Source: Circinella umbellata
Taxonomy: Eukaryota; Mucoromycota; Mucoromycetes; Mucorales; Lichtheimiaceae
Length of the DNA stretch: 64,000 nt
Direction of reading: 5' to 3'
NCBI GenBank assembly: GCA_025093555.1
Contig: JAIWNF010000023.1
Location: 310,001 to 374,000 of the forward strand
Part shown: positions 12,493 through 24,200 of the stretch, piece after piece
Layout: each line of letters begins with the position of its first letter
Numbering within the stretch: the stretch's first letter is position 1
Translations under genes and position numbers: made by a program
Notes under the pieces: generated by a model
Told to the model about the DNA's origin: nothing
Database searches by the model: none
The model's input: only the letters and a program-made list of their open reading frames with translations

Positions 12493-15276
12493 ATGAAATA
12501 CGGTCTTGAATTACAGGAAAACATATTTGCACCCTGGCGACTATCTTATATTGCCTATGACGTTCTTAAGCAGGAGCTAAAAAGCCGCCAATTGGATCAT
12601 GGATGGAACGATCAAGACGAAAATGACTTTATTCATTTATTAGACAACGAACTGGCGAAGGTTTACGATTTCGTCAACGCCAAACTATCCGAGATTGATG
12701 CCCGTATTCTGTATTGTGAACGTACCATTCAAACATTACAAAAAAATCGAAACATGGCTTCAGATGCCAACTATAGTCTTATGGACGAAGCTTTGACCGA
12801 AATTTTATTTGATGTCAATGACCTTTCCAAGTTTACGCGTGTCAATTTTACGGCCATTCAAAAGATTTTGAAAAAACATGACAAATGGACCCATTTGAAT
12901 TTAAAACAAGAATATGTGACTAAACTACGAGATAAACCATTGGACAAGCAACGATTTGATGTGGCTATTATTTATATTTCTGCTTTACATGATATTTGTC
13001 GAAACCGAGGACAACAAACAACAGGCAATTCAGCTTCAGGAGGAGATCAGAATGCATTCGAGCGCGCCACGGCTAAATACTGGATTCATCCTGATAATAT
13101 TACTGAAGTGAAAGCTATCATTATGTTACATCTTCCTGTCTTAATTTTTAACAAGGATAAAAAGTATGAACCATCAGATGCTGCTATTTCAAGTGTTTAT
13201 TATGATAATTCCAATTTTGATTTATATACGGGTCGTCTTCAACGTGATGAAGGTGCTGAAGCAATTCGGTTTCGATGGTAATAATAAATTGATTAAATTA
13301 CAAATATTAACAAAAATTTTTTTTTTTTTTCAATTTACTAATTCAACAACTCTCCTTTTCATACTCTCCCCAATTTTTCTTTCCCCTCTCCCTCTCCTTG
13401 GTTTTTGATGCAATAGGTATGGACCAACAGAAAACAAAAATATCTTTATTGAACGAAAAACGCATCATGCAGCCTGGCTTGATGGTGCCTCTGTCAAGGA
13501 TCGATTTCGTTTAGACGAAAAAAATGTGAATGCTTTTGCTGAAGGGCGTCATACTGCTGATATGGTTGCCAATGAATTACGTCAAAAAAATTTAGATAGT
13601 GCAACCATTGATAATGTTCATTTTATTGCCAATGGTGTTCAAACTTCCTTCAAAGAAAAGCAGCTTGAACCTATCTTAAGAGCGTTTTATAATCGTACTG
13701 CATTTCAATTACCTGGTGATCAAAAATTACGTATCTCTCTTGATACTGATCTTACATTTATTCGAGAAGATCATCTGGATGGTAAAAAACGACGAAATCA
13801 ACCTCCTAATAATTGGCGACGTACAGATATTGGAATCGATTATCCATTTAATTATTGTGATCCATCGGAGATCTTACGATTTCCGTATGCTGTTCTAGAA
13901 ACTAAATTACAAACACATTTGGGTCAAGAACCTCCAGCTTGGCTTACATCTTTGATAGAAAGTCATTTGGTTCATGAAGTTCCCAGATTTTCAAAATATT
14001 TACATGGTGCATGCCATTTTTTTAAGGTAATAATATAACGAAAAAAAAAATTATGGCGAAACTAAATAACACAACAAATATTGATCGTTCATTTAATGTT
14101 TCTATTTATTTATTTGTAACAGGAACGATTACCATTATTACCATGGTAAAAAAAAAACAAATACGTATAGATATACTTTTTTTTTTTACTTTTACTCTAA
14201 TGCATAAAACTTTATTATAATACAATATACATAGGTGGTTAGCAGAAATCCAAGCAGATATCAGGAAACCTAGAGCAGAAAATTTCGGTTTATCAAGATC
14301 AAGAAGTTTCAAACCATTAATTGATGGTAGATATCGACGTGCTATGATTGAAGAAAAAGAACGTGTACATCAACAGGCTGCTGTTGAAGGTGTTTCTCCA
14401 CCTTCTCCAGGTCGACGACAACGAACTAATTCAACCCAAGATACAACAGGTGCATGGCGCCCACTTCCCAAAGATAATAATAATGGATATTCAGTAGTGT
14501 CTATAAACAACAAAGATTCTTCACCACCTCCACCACCTGAAAAATCAAATAGTTATTACGCAAATAATCGTTCTTTGGCTCCAGAATTTAATCACAGTAA
14601 TAGTAACTATAGCAATAATATAAACAACAGCAACAATAATAATAACAACAACAACAACAGCAACAACGGACCTACATACAACAAATTTCTTAATCGTATG
14701 TGGGGTGATAAACGTGAACAAGGTTTTGGCAAAAATGTTGATGGTGATGATGATCCTTATCGACGTCAAAAAGTAAAAGTTCGAGTTGAACCCAAGGTTT
14801 TCTTTGCTAATGAAAGAACATTTATTTCATGGCTTCAGTTTTGTGCTTTATTGCTTACAGTAGCATTAAGTTTACTTAATTTTGGTGATGCTACTTCACG
14901 TACTGTGGGTGGCGTATTTATTGCAATAGCTGCTGCTGTAGCAATCTACGCATTATATCGATTCGAAAAACGTGCATGGTAAATTTTTGGTTTTTTGTTT
15001 TGTTTATATAGATGCATTATTTGTTTTTAATTTTTCTATTTACTAACAAATGAATTCTTGTCTCTCTCCCATTTTGTTTATATATTATAATTAGGATGAT
15101 TAATCGTCGTATCGATGGTCGTTATGATGATCTTTGGGGCCCTGCCGTTCTTTGTACTCTTTTGGTGATTGCTCTTGTGGTAAGTGCTTACATATATATA
15201 TATTATAAAATATATAGTTTTATTAACTAAACAATTTCTTTTCTTTCAGGTCAACTTTTATTTGCGATTTAGATAA
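12493..15276 (+). CDS. VTC4: Vacuolar transporter chaperone, Vtc4-like polyphosphate polymerase (SPX-VTC-DUF202)
   Basis: The product makes inorganic polyphosphate from ATP and moves it into the vacuole as part of the VTC complex. Exons: 12493-13277, 13417-14026, 14123-14145 (23 nt), 14235-14978, 15095-15179, 15250-15276; 757 aa. Residues 1-150 are an SPX domain with Tyr22, Lys26 and the inositol-pyrophosphate-binding lysines around 124-131 ('QKILKKHDK'). The tunnel domain keeps the basic polymerase residues: IRFRW (about 258-262), IERKTH (Lys276), [14 protein letters not shown], the glutamate of VLETKLQ and [10 protein letters not shown]. These are the residues that make Vtc4 active, so I prefer Vtc4 over the inactive Vtc2/3 type. 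An Asn-rich linker lies before a C-terminal three-helix membrane domain (FISWLQF..., [12 protein letters not shown]..., [12 protein letters not shown]...). The length fits the family (yeast Vtc4 721 aa). No CACGTG site was seen just upstream. Confidence 0.95.
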
Positions 15277-16617
15277 ATGGAGTTAATTTCCATTTGATAG
15301 CGCAGGAAGCAAAAAAACAAAAAAAAAGCAATTAATGTATTAAATCAATTAACTCACACACTCACGTATAATATTAAAAAAGCAAGAGAGTAATAATCAA
15401 ACAAACAAATACTTACTAAATTTCAATCAACAACAACATTTATTCTTTATCTTTTTTTTTTTCATCATTCCCCTTTTTAATTTTCAATTTGGGCATTACA
15501 CATACCACAAAAACAACATCTATTTCTTTTTTTTTTCCCCTTATACTAGTAGTAACAAATAATTAATAGGGTAGTAGTTATATGTATTGCTTACTACAAT
15601 CGCGCACGTTTTTTTTTTATTCTTTATTAAGGAAAGGAAAAGGGGGTGTTTGGAGAGTTGTCATCGGAAAGAATAAAAAGGGTGTATTATGATTTCTATT
15701 AAGAGCAACCCTTTTTCTATTCTTCTTTGACTTCTTTGATCGCTCTATTCTCCACTTTTTTTTTTTAGTTGATAACCTGATTTATAAACGACTTGTTTGA
15801 ACTTATTTTTGATTTAACAAGCAATACACACACACATATCACATAACATTTTTTTTGTACTTTTTTTTGTTTGTCCCACTTTCTTTATTTTCTTCTCTTC
15901 CCTCTTCCCATTTTTTCTTTTTCTTTTGTTTGAATGAGTTTTACTATCAATATACAATAACAACTTTTTTTTTCTTTTTGACACCATTAAAATATTACTT
16001 AATAAATACGTATCAATTTTTTTTATAATCATCAATTCATTTTATTATTATAACTATTGTATTAATTAACAACTTAACCTGACGATACTGTAAGAATTAA
16101 GTAAATCAAATGATGATAAAAGTGAGACAGAAAAGGGAGAGAAGGAAAAGGAGTCTTTCTCGATATTTTTACTTATTTTCAAATACATATAGTTATTATG
16201 TTCTCTACCTAAAATATCAACAGTAAATGTTTTATTAACAGTTAGATTTTAGTAAACCCTTATTATACCTTTAAATATGCTACTAAGATACCGGCCTTTC
16301 CCCCCAAAAAAAACCATTTGTTACTATAGCAATCGTAAAAAGATAACTGAATTGATTACAATTTTGGTTCTGAATATATCAAAATTAATATCCTATTATA
16401 AGAATTAAATGGGTAATTTTGATTATATATCATAACTCTTTTGTTTATTCATTATATTTGAACATGTAGTGTTCAATGTTGATATGATGGACTTGCCGTT
16501 TTTCTTCCCATCCTATTTTGTAGAGAACAGGTCACGTGTCGTGAGTAGAAAAATCTAATTATGAAAGACCACTTCCAAATCTTTTTTTTTTTTTTTGGTT
16601 CTACACACAATATTATT
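15277..16617. other. Intergenic: VTC 3' side and MED6 promoter
   Basis: T-rich and AT-rich DNA with no supportable gene. A CACGTG E-box lies at 16533-16538, about 80 bp before the MED6 start codon. Confidence 0.6.
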
Positions 16618-18030
16618 ATGCAACGTCCTTCAACTGAAGATCTTACAGGTTTAGAATGGCGTGATACTACTTGGATTGAGGTATTAATTAAAATTAAGAA
16701 ATATAATACTTATTTTCTTTGTATATATATATATATATATATATATATTGAATGGCATTTGAATGTCTTCCTCTCTCTCTCTCTCTTTTTTTTAATACAA
16801 TCATTTTTACGTATCTGTCTACTTTATATTAAAAAGCGCGTGGGTGGATTCCAAAACCAACAAATGGTACTCGATTATTTTTCAATGTCACCGTTCTGGG
16901 ATCGTCAATGCAACAACCAAATTCTTTCTATGCAAACACAATATAATGATTTACGACAACCTTATGAAGCTACTGTAGAAGCATTAAGGTGTGTATGTTT
17001 TGTTTGCAGATAATATTTTAACATAAATATATGTTATAATTAACAAAATGAAAAACTCTGCATTCTCTATTATTTGTTTAAACAGAAAGATGACCGGTAT
17101 TGAATTCGCAGTAGTACATGAACAACCTCCAGTATGGGTTATTCAAAAAAGATATAGAAGAGGACCTGAACCCAATGATGGTAAGTAAAGATAAATATAC
17201 TGATCTGTAAAATTATACTCATGATATATATTTTTTCATTGTAGTGAATCCAATTGCAACTTATTATATTATGGGAGCTAATGTATATCAATCACCTACT
17301 ATTTATTCAGTTATCGCGAATCGTTTAGTAAGTTTTTTTCCTCGTTCATAAAACATAGATATGTATATAGCACTATTTTACTAATATTTTAATATTAATT
17401 AGTTGACAAGTTTATTCTATGTAAATAGTGCATTTAAGGAAACTCAAAAATGGATGGATTTTCATCCTGCTAAAGGATATAGTTGGAAATCTTCAAAGTC
17501 ACCATCGTCAACAACAGCAACAGGATCATCCTCAACAACAACTACGAATACAACTACTACTGCTACTACAACAGATAAAACAAAAAGTCAACAACAACAA
17601 ATAGTAGGAGGAGGAACACTTCGAGCTCGAGAAAATCAAGAATTTCGACATTGGATGGATCGAGCTATTGAAGCTTCAGCATTAAGGATAGCACAAAATC
17701 GATTTGTCCCTGAACAAACTGTAGTAACAAATACACCTGAAGTGAGCAGTTTAACATCCGTTACAACAGTAAGTTTGATATTTCATTTATTGATTCTTAA
17801 AAGGTTATTGTTCTTGTTATTAACAATAATGATAAAATATATGTATAGTCATCACAACATAGTAATCGAGGTAAGAAAGAAACAGACTATTATCTGATTA
17901 ATAATAATATTCTAAACAATTTCTATTTTATATATAATTAGAGGAAACAACAAGTGGTAAACGACAACGAAAAAAGACAGATGATGGAAACATCAACAAA
18001 CGTAAAAAGAAAGCTAATTCGATGAAATAA
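16618..18030 (+). CDS. MED6: Mediator complex subunit 6
   Basis: MED6 is a head-module subunit of Mediator, bridging transcription factors and RNA polymerase II in the nucleus. Exons: 16618-16680, 16837-16988, 17086-17180, 17245-17327, 17403-17768, 17849-17870 (22 nt), 17942-18030; 289 aa. Conserved stretches in order are 'GLEWRDTTWIE', 'VLDYFSMSPFWDRQCNNQ', 'MTGIEFAVVHEQPPVWVIQKR', 'PIATYYIMGANVYQSPTIYSVIANRL' split over two exons, and 'SAFKETQKWMDFHPAKGYSW'. The tail is a Thr/Ser/Gln-rich linker followed by a lysine/arginine-rich C-terminus resembling a nuclear localisation signal. An in-frame ATG at 16561 would add 19 residues with a Phe run; the start at 16618 fits the family better. Intron 1 carries a (TA)n tract. 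Confidence 0.93.
16722..16748. repeat. (TA)n in MED6 intron 1
   Basis: About 13 TA units within the first intron, followed by a (TC)n stretch at about 16770-16785. Confidence 0.85.
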
Positions 18031-18136
18031 TATAATTATTCCCAATTCATTCTTAATGAAATCAATCAAATATTATTATTAATATATTATTTTATATATT
18101 ATATATACTATAGTGTATGTTATATTTATACGTTGT

Positions 18137-18138
<2 letters not shown>

Positions 18139-18170
<32 letters not shown>
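18139..18170. repeat. (TG)16 between convergent genes
   Basis: A perfect TG repeat in the 216-bp gap between the convergent 3' ends of MED6 and PHO88. Confidence 0.9.
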
Positions 18171-18171
<1 letters not shown>

Positions 18172-18246
18172 TAGACTGTATATGTAAATTATTATTATAT
18201 ATATTTAAAGGAAGTAGTATATAGAATTTACTACTATCTTTTTTTT

Positions 18247-19068
18247 TTACTCGGCTTTCATAGCTTTTTCTGCTTTCTTAATAGATGCTTTATCAGTCTT
18301 TGGTTGTTTACCACCAGGCATAAAACCAAAAGGTGAATCGGCCTTAAAAGGACGTCTCAATGGACCAGAAGTAGTACTTTCGTTCCAAATATGGATACGA
18401 GCTTCCTTACTAGTAAAGAAAGTTTTAAATACCATAATAGATTGAATAATCAATGGTTGTACAAACTTGAATTGAAAATGTAAAAATCCAATCATGGCAA
18501 TACCAGTGAATGCTTGTTTGATCACCTTTTTGATTTCGGCCACATCATATTCTTTTATATAAATATATATACATATATAATTATTATACTTGTTATTATA
18601 CACACACTCTCTGCCTCCCCCTCCCCCCGTATTTTATATAATAATAATTACCTTTGAAAGTAGTACTAACTAACTTATCTTCTGATTCAGTACCATCCCA
18701 TTGTTGTTGAGCAGGTTCAACATAACGTAATGGTGTAGTATCTAAATAAAAACCAACGTGAAGAATTAATTTGTTTGTCCTTTGCACCCGTTTCTTAACT
18801 CATCACATTGAACACTTTTTTTCTTCTTCTTTTTTTCCCATCTCAATATATAAAAAAAAAAAGGAAACTTACCATTCTTTTTATTCACTTTCCAAATTAA
18901 CCAATAATTCATACCAACAGCAATAAATTGACATACCACATATAAGATACGAAGTGACCATAAATAAGTAGGGTCTTCTAAAGGCAATCGTTTAGTGACT
19001 TGACGAATGCCCATAAAGAATGCGAAATTAAATAAAGGATGATTTACTACGCGTGATAAAGATAGCAT
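18247..19068 (-). CDS. PHO88: PHO88 / SND3 ER membrane protein
   Basis: Pho88 (Snd3) is an ER membrane protein of the SRP-independent targeting route, first found through its effect on phosphate transporter delivery. Exons on the minus strand: 19068-18873, 18741-18652, 18551-18247; 196 aa, near the 188 aa of the yeast protein. Two hydrophobic segments are visible: 'LWSLRILYVVCQFIAVGMNY' (about residues 35-58) and 'IAMIGFLHFQFKFVQPLII'. The family pattern 'RYVEPAQ' and the 'PLRRPFKADSPFGFMPGGKQPK' tail (about residues 165-188), followed by a lysine-rich end, support the call. Start ATG at 19068 opens the conserved 'NHPLFNFAFFMGIRQVTKRLPLEDP' region (25 residues, cited by position 9-33). It converges on MED6 with a 216-bp gap. 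Confidence 0.92.
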
Positions 19069-21099
19069 TTTTTTTATAAAATATAATATAAAATAGTGTG
19101 CGTGTGAGAAAGAAAAGAAGTTAATTCGTCGCGTAAAAAAGAAATGTAATTTTTTATATAAACCAATAAGCAGCGGAGGTGTTTAACAGAAGTTGCTGGC
19201 AAAAAAACTTTAATTTTTTTTTTTTATCTTTGTGATTATTAAACTTTCAATTTATAAGAGCTTTAGTTTTGAAGAATTAGTTATAATTAATTGCATAAAA
19301 TAAAGAGCATTATATGACGATAAACAAGCAGCACCTTAAGAAAAGAAGAGTTAATCTTATCACTGTATTGTATTAAAATTCTAGATCTTGTTATTACATA
19401 ATAATTAGAAAATTTGCTACAAAATATAAAAATTATTGCTACAAACATACCATATACCCAAAGGGTTATATATAAATTATGCTTATACAAATTATTGAAT
19501 TATGACGACATTATTTTTATACTGTGGACAAAGTAAAGTCAAAAAATGTAGTACAAGATCCAATAGCCGTGCTTTATTTTCAGATTTTAATATGAGTATC
19601 TTCCTTTTCCTTATACCTTTCAAAAGGAGTTTATACAATTCAAAGAATACAAGTGGTTTTTGGGGTGGGAGATACAGGATTTTTCAAAAGTTTGATCATG
19701 GTGTTTTTGATTCCATAAATGTTCTTTTTATAAACGCAGATGGTGTTTTTTTATATTCAGATTTTTTTTTTTGCGCGGGTACGTAGTATTTTTATATTCA
19801 TGGTATAGGTTGTTATAGAGATACGAGGATGGTCTCGATTCCTGGTAACCATGTTACCTAATTCAAAATCCTTGATCAATATACTAGATATATTACATAC
19901 TTAATCCCTCAGGAAAAATCCTTTGTATTATATCTTTTTTCTCTCCATTACATTAAGTATCTTTGAGGCTGTTCAAATAATACAATGTTGATCTCAAGAA
20001 AATATCCGCGTATATCAAAGTATTATTTATTGTTGTGGCTATTATTCATTCTTATCCGACAGGATACGTACAGCGTTCTGTTGATCAATAATAGTAAAAA
20101 GAATATGTGGATCTAAGATGAAGGTGTTTATACAAAAAACCAAGTGCCTTTCGCGGATCAAATGATAATGTATGTATATGTATCTTTCTTTCGGCAGAAA
20201 TACAGTTGAAGTAGGAAGAGTCAATGTATTTCAATGAATCAAACAGAATAAAAGCAATCAATAATAGCTTTTCGTTTGGAAAGTAAGAAAAGCTATTTTA
20301 GAATGTAAAATTACCCATAGTCTTTTAGTATACAAGTACGTATAATATAGAGATACGTTTAGAATTAATATTATACTTCAACCGATTGAATGAACAACTA
20401 CAATTGAAAAAAAAGTGCACGGGAAATATCATTATAAATATAAAAATATAATGGGCTTTACCGTTTTACGAATAGAGTTATTTAAATAAACAACCAAAAT
20501 AAGGAAAAGAACAAGGAGAATAATGTAGAGATTAAAGTAAAGTTGTAAAATTGGTAAAAATCGATAAGGTTGAAAGAACAATCGGTAAGGTTTAAAGTAA
20601 AATCGGTAAGGTGGAGATTGCAAAATCGATAATACCTTAATCGCCGAGAGAAAGATTGAGAGAGTTTAAAATTTTTATATATTATTTATTATAATGATTT
20701 ATTTCAACTAGAAACTGCCACAAGAAGAAAATGGGATGTGGGCGTGTGTGTGTGAGAGAGAGAGAGAGGAAGAGAAAGAGAAAGAGAGATGTAGTTTGTT
20801 ATAATACAGATTATTAATGAGAAAGAAAGAGATAGAAAAAACAAGTTTTCGTCTAGCAATAGTTTTTGGATAGAATGAATAGTGTAGTTTAAAGATGATA
20901 AAAAGGTAAGAAGAGAATTTGTGTGTGTGCGTAAATGAAGTCGTCAAAGTCAAATGAAAAAAAAAAGAGGGTTAAATTATTAATAATATATAAGCAAAAA
21001 AATTACAAAAGAAAAAAGAAAAAAAGAAAAATAATGGAATGAGAGTGGATAAAAAGTAAACTATTAATTTGCTTGCTTGCTTGACTTTTTTTCTTCTTC
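19069..21099. other. Intergenic: PHO88 promoter side and 3' side of the Mso1-like gene
   Basis: No supportable gene. The open frame at 19502-19786 is Phe-rich with no family I recognise. A (GA)n tract is at about 20752-20789, and a 21-bp-period repeat at 20559-20636 is listed separately. Confidence 0.6.
20559..20636. repeat. 21-bp-period tandem repeat (AATCGRTAAGGT core)
   Basis: Cores begin at 20559 (AATCGATAAGGT), 20580 (AATCGGTAAGGT), 20601 (AATCGGTAAGGT) and a decayed copy near 20624 (AATCGATAATACC). Spacings are 21, 21 and about 23 bp, two helical turns. On the minus strand this yields a chance PYR-repeat open frame. Confidence 0.7.
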
Positions 21100-22926
21100 T
21101 TAGAAATAACCACCTCCTCTTTCACTATAACGATTTGAAAATTGTTGAGGTATATCACGTGGGCCACGTACACGATCTCTTGCACTATATTTATAATTAT
21201 CTGATGATGTAGATGGTGAAATATCATCATTATATCGACTAGGAGATCTTGCTCTTGCTGCTGCAGGTACATGACGATCACTTAAATAATTTCTTGAAGA
21301 ACCATCATCATCCCCATACCTTGATGGTGGTTTATTTCTTGAAGACATTTTCCATCCCGTTCCTTCATTTTCTACAGGTCTACGATAAGCAGCTGATCGT
21401 GAAGTTGAATGACGATCTTCATACATATCATGATCCATAGAAGGTGCTGTACGTCTACTACTACTATGAGTAGTATTATTCGTGGTATAAGAACGGTCTA
21501 CATGATGATGACTTGTTGGTTCTATTACAGGTGCTCGTCGACTTGAATAAGGTCGATCCTCATAAGGATCTAAATGAGTTGTACCCGATCGTGTTTGATG
21601 TTGACGATAAGAACGCTCTTCTGATGATGGGTGTTCATAAACATTATTAGTTGTATCCTTTAATGAAGAAGAAGGAGGAGGAGGGCGTTGTTTTCGTTGA
21701 CGTAATTCTTCACGTTCTCTTTCACGTTGCGACATTTGTGGTTCAGGATCAGCTTCCCATAATTTCTTTTTTGAAGGTCTGGATGAGTTTACTTGTCGAT
21801 CTAAAGGTGGTAACATGCTATCATCTTGTTCACGGCTTTGACGTTGATTAGAATAACGATTCGTTTTAGGTTGTGGTGCTCTTTCATCAAATAACCATCT
21901 TGGTAATGGTTCATGTTTTTTCTCATAATATTCTCGAATCACTCGTGATACGTGTGTTTCACCTTCCCAATCCGATTCATCCGATTCTATATTTATATTA
22001 ATTGTTTATTGTTATTAAGATGTAATTCACAACAATAATATTATATATAACAGTTCCTAATTTATTCTTCCCTCCCTTTCTCTCTCCTTTATATATATTA
22101 CCTGGACCACGATCATCACGCGAGGGCATCTTATCTGAAATTGTTTGTGTTGCCTGAACGAGTTTTCCCCATAATTTCGCAGTCTGTTTGGGTTTATCAT
22201 CTAATTATATTATAACAAAAAAAAAAAATGAAAATGAAATATTGTTAGTATATATAAATGATAAATGGTACCTGGGTAAAAAAAAAAGGGGGGGGGGAAG
22301 GAAAAGTAGAATAATATAAAAATAAACTGTATATGGATATATATTCCCATAAATATATATCAACAAACAATAATAAAAAAAAACAACTTACATTTTTCAT
22401 TCAACTGTTTCCATTTTTCATTTTGTCGTACTTTTCCCCATAGTTTTTTACCAGCTTGACCTGGTGAAGAACCAGAATCACTAGTTTGGTCAGGAAGATG
22501 AGCAGCAAAGTTATTATAATAAAAAGAATCGTCATCATTTTCCCCTTCATTGTTATTGTTGTTAGGGTTGGCTTTTATATTATTGTTACTAGGTGACCGG
22601 ACGAATCGTGACCATTTACTTCCTGTTGAAGTTGCTGAAGAAGTATCTGAAGTAACATTATGATTGGTAGTACCACTTGAATTGGATGAAGCAGCTGAAG
22701 TAGGTCGGGATCTATTCGGTTCATTATTATTATTACTGTCATGGGAAGGGATAGGTTTTCGAGGTACTCGTAAATTATCGTCAAACTTTGTTGGTAACGG
22801 TGGTAATGGTGGACGAACAACATCTTGACATTTATGTCTTGCAGGATATAATCCAACATCTTGACCACAATCTTTACAACACACAATTACTTTTGAAACA
22901 CGGTAATCCACCGCTTGAGCTCCCAT
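21100..22926 (-). CDS. Mso1-like Sec1-binding protein with N-terminal zinc-ribbon-like segment
   Basis: Exons on the minus strand: 22926-22392, 22200-22102, 21986-21100; 506 aa. The middle exon and start of the last encode 'TAKLWGKLVQATQTISDKM' then 'ESDWEGETHVSRVIREYYEKK' followed by 'PLPRWLFDER'. This acidic-Trp, 'vIREYY', 'PLPxWL' arrangement resembles the Sec1-binding region of Mso1, an exocytosis factor that works with the SM protein Sec1 at the plasma membrane. The N-terminus has 'CCKDCGQDVGLYPARHKC' (about residues 16-33), a compact Cys/His cluster that could bind zinc. Between them is a Ser/Asn-rich linker with a repeated 'KLWGKVRQNEKWKQL' motif; the tail is Arg/Ser-rich and disordered. 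The Mso1 assignment is from motif memory and is moderate; the exon joins are firm. Confidence 0.65.
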
Positions 22927-24200
22927 GATATATTTATATATATATATATATATGTCAAAAAAAAAAGTAAAAAGACCGAAAAAAAAAAGAGAGTAAAATA
23001 AAAAAAAAAAGAGAGGGAGAGAGAGGGAGAGTGAAAGGTTTATTAAGGGGTGAGTATGAGAAATAAGAAAAAAAAGTGGAAAGAAAGAAAGAAAAAAGGG
23101 AAAAGGGGAAAGTGGTGTGTGTATATTACTTGAATATATAATTATTATTATTGCTATTATTAAGGTTATTTTACATCTTCACCCTTCTCTTTTTTTAGTC
23201 TAGAAATGGTACATTGTATTTCTTATAATGTAAAAAATAATGTGGAGCTAAACTTTTTGACTCGTTTTTTAATTCCCTCCCCCCCCCCCACACACACACA
23301 ACTTCTCCCCCCAACCCAATTCAACCCTTGTCCTTCCCCTTACCCTTACCTCGACCCCGTCAGGTACATAAAGAAATAAGACATGTCATTTTTGCATAAT
23401 AGTAATAAAAAATAGTATATAACTTTGATCATATATATATGCATGTATATTTTAAAAATACAAATTTCTTGTACTTTTTCATTATCTATATAAATAATGC
23501 AGTTTATGATTGATGCAAAAAAAAAAAAAAAAGCTTGTGACAATAATTTACGGGCATTGAAGACAAAAAAAAAAGTACATCCTTTTTTTTGGGGGGAAGG
23601 GTTGGGAAGAGGAGGAATATTTTATGTTACACAAACACATCCTCGTGGCGGTCTCTTCTTCTCGGTTGATAAAATTATTATCATAACAACACAATGTATG
23701 AAGTTATGCATAAAAATATAATGCCAAGGGAACCGTGGGTTTTTTTTTGTAACTATGAAATTAAAGTAATCTAAAAAAAGGATTTCCAGAAAATCAAAGT
23801 GCCAAGAAGAACCTTTATAAATGTTATATTTATAACATATGAGTTTCTGTGTCTAAATAGTGTGTACAATTAAAAATAATAAACCATTTAATAAAAGTAT
23901 ATTAAATGCAAATTGTTAAAGTACGTATATATAAAAATGATGATTTGAAATTTTTAAAATGAAGAATACGTAGTGAGGAAGAGAAAGTTGTTATAATGAC
24001 GGGGAAGTTATTTAAATGCTTACAAAGTGAAAAAGATAAAGGGAAGGGGAAAAAGCAAGAGAAAATGCATGAAAGATTAAATACAAAATTTTGAAAATAA
24101 AAAGAAAAAAAATGCTTTTACAGATGTTTAAAATGATATTAGTAAAGATAAAAATACAGAATGGAAAAACTAGTGATTGAGGGGATGAATTTTTTGTTAT
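22927..24200. other. Intergenic: promoter of Mso1-like gene, 3' side of membrane-protein gene
   Basis: Purine-rich tracts (22975-23105, GA-rich on the plus strand, hence a pyrimidine-rich leader for the minus-strand gene), a C10 run near 23281-23290 followed by (CA)n, and an A15 run at 23518-23532. No gene supported. Confidence 0.6.

Noticed and set aside
16533..16538. CACGTG as a Pho4-type phosphate control site
   Set aside because: It lies at MED6, not at VTC, PHO88 or the phosphate carrier start, so it does not support phosphate control of this region.
19502..19786. 94-codon Phe-rich open frame upstream of PHO88
   Set aside because: Composition follows the T-rich DNA and no motif is visible.
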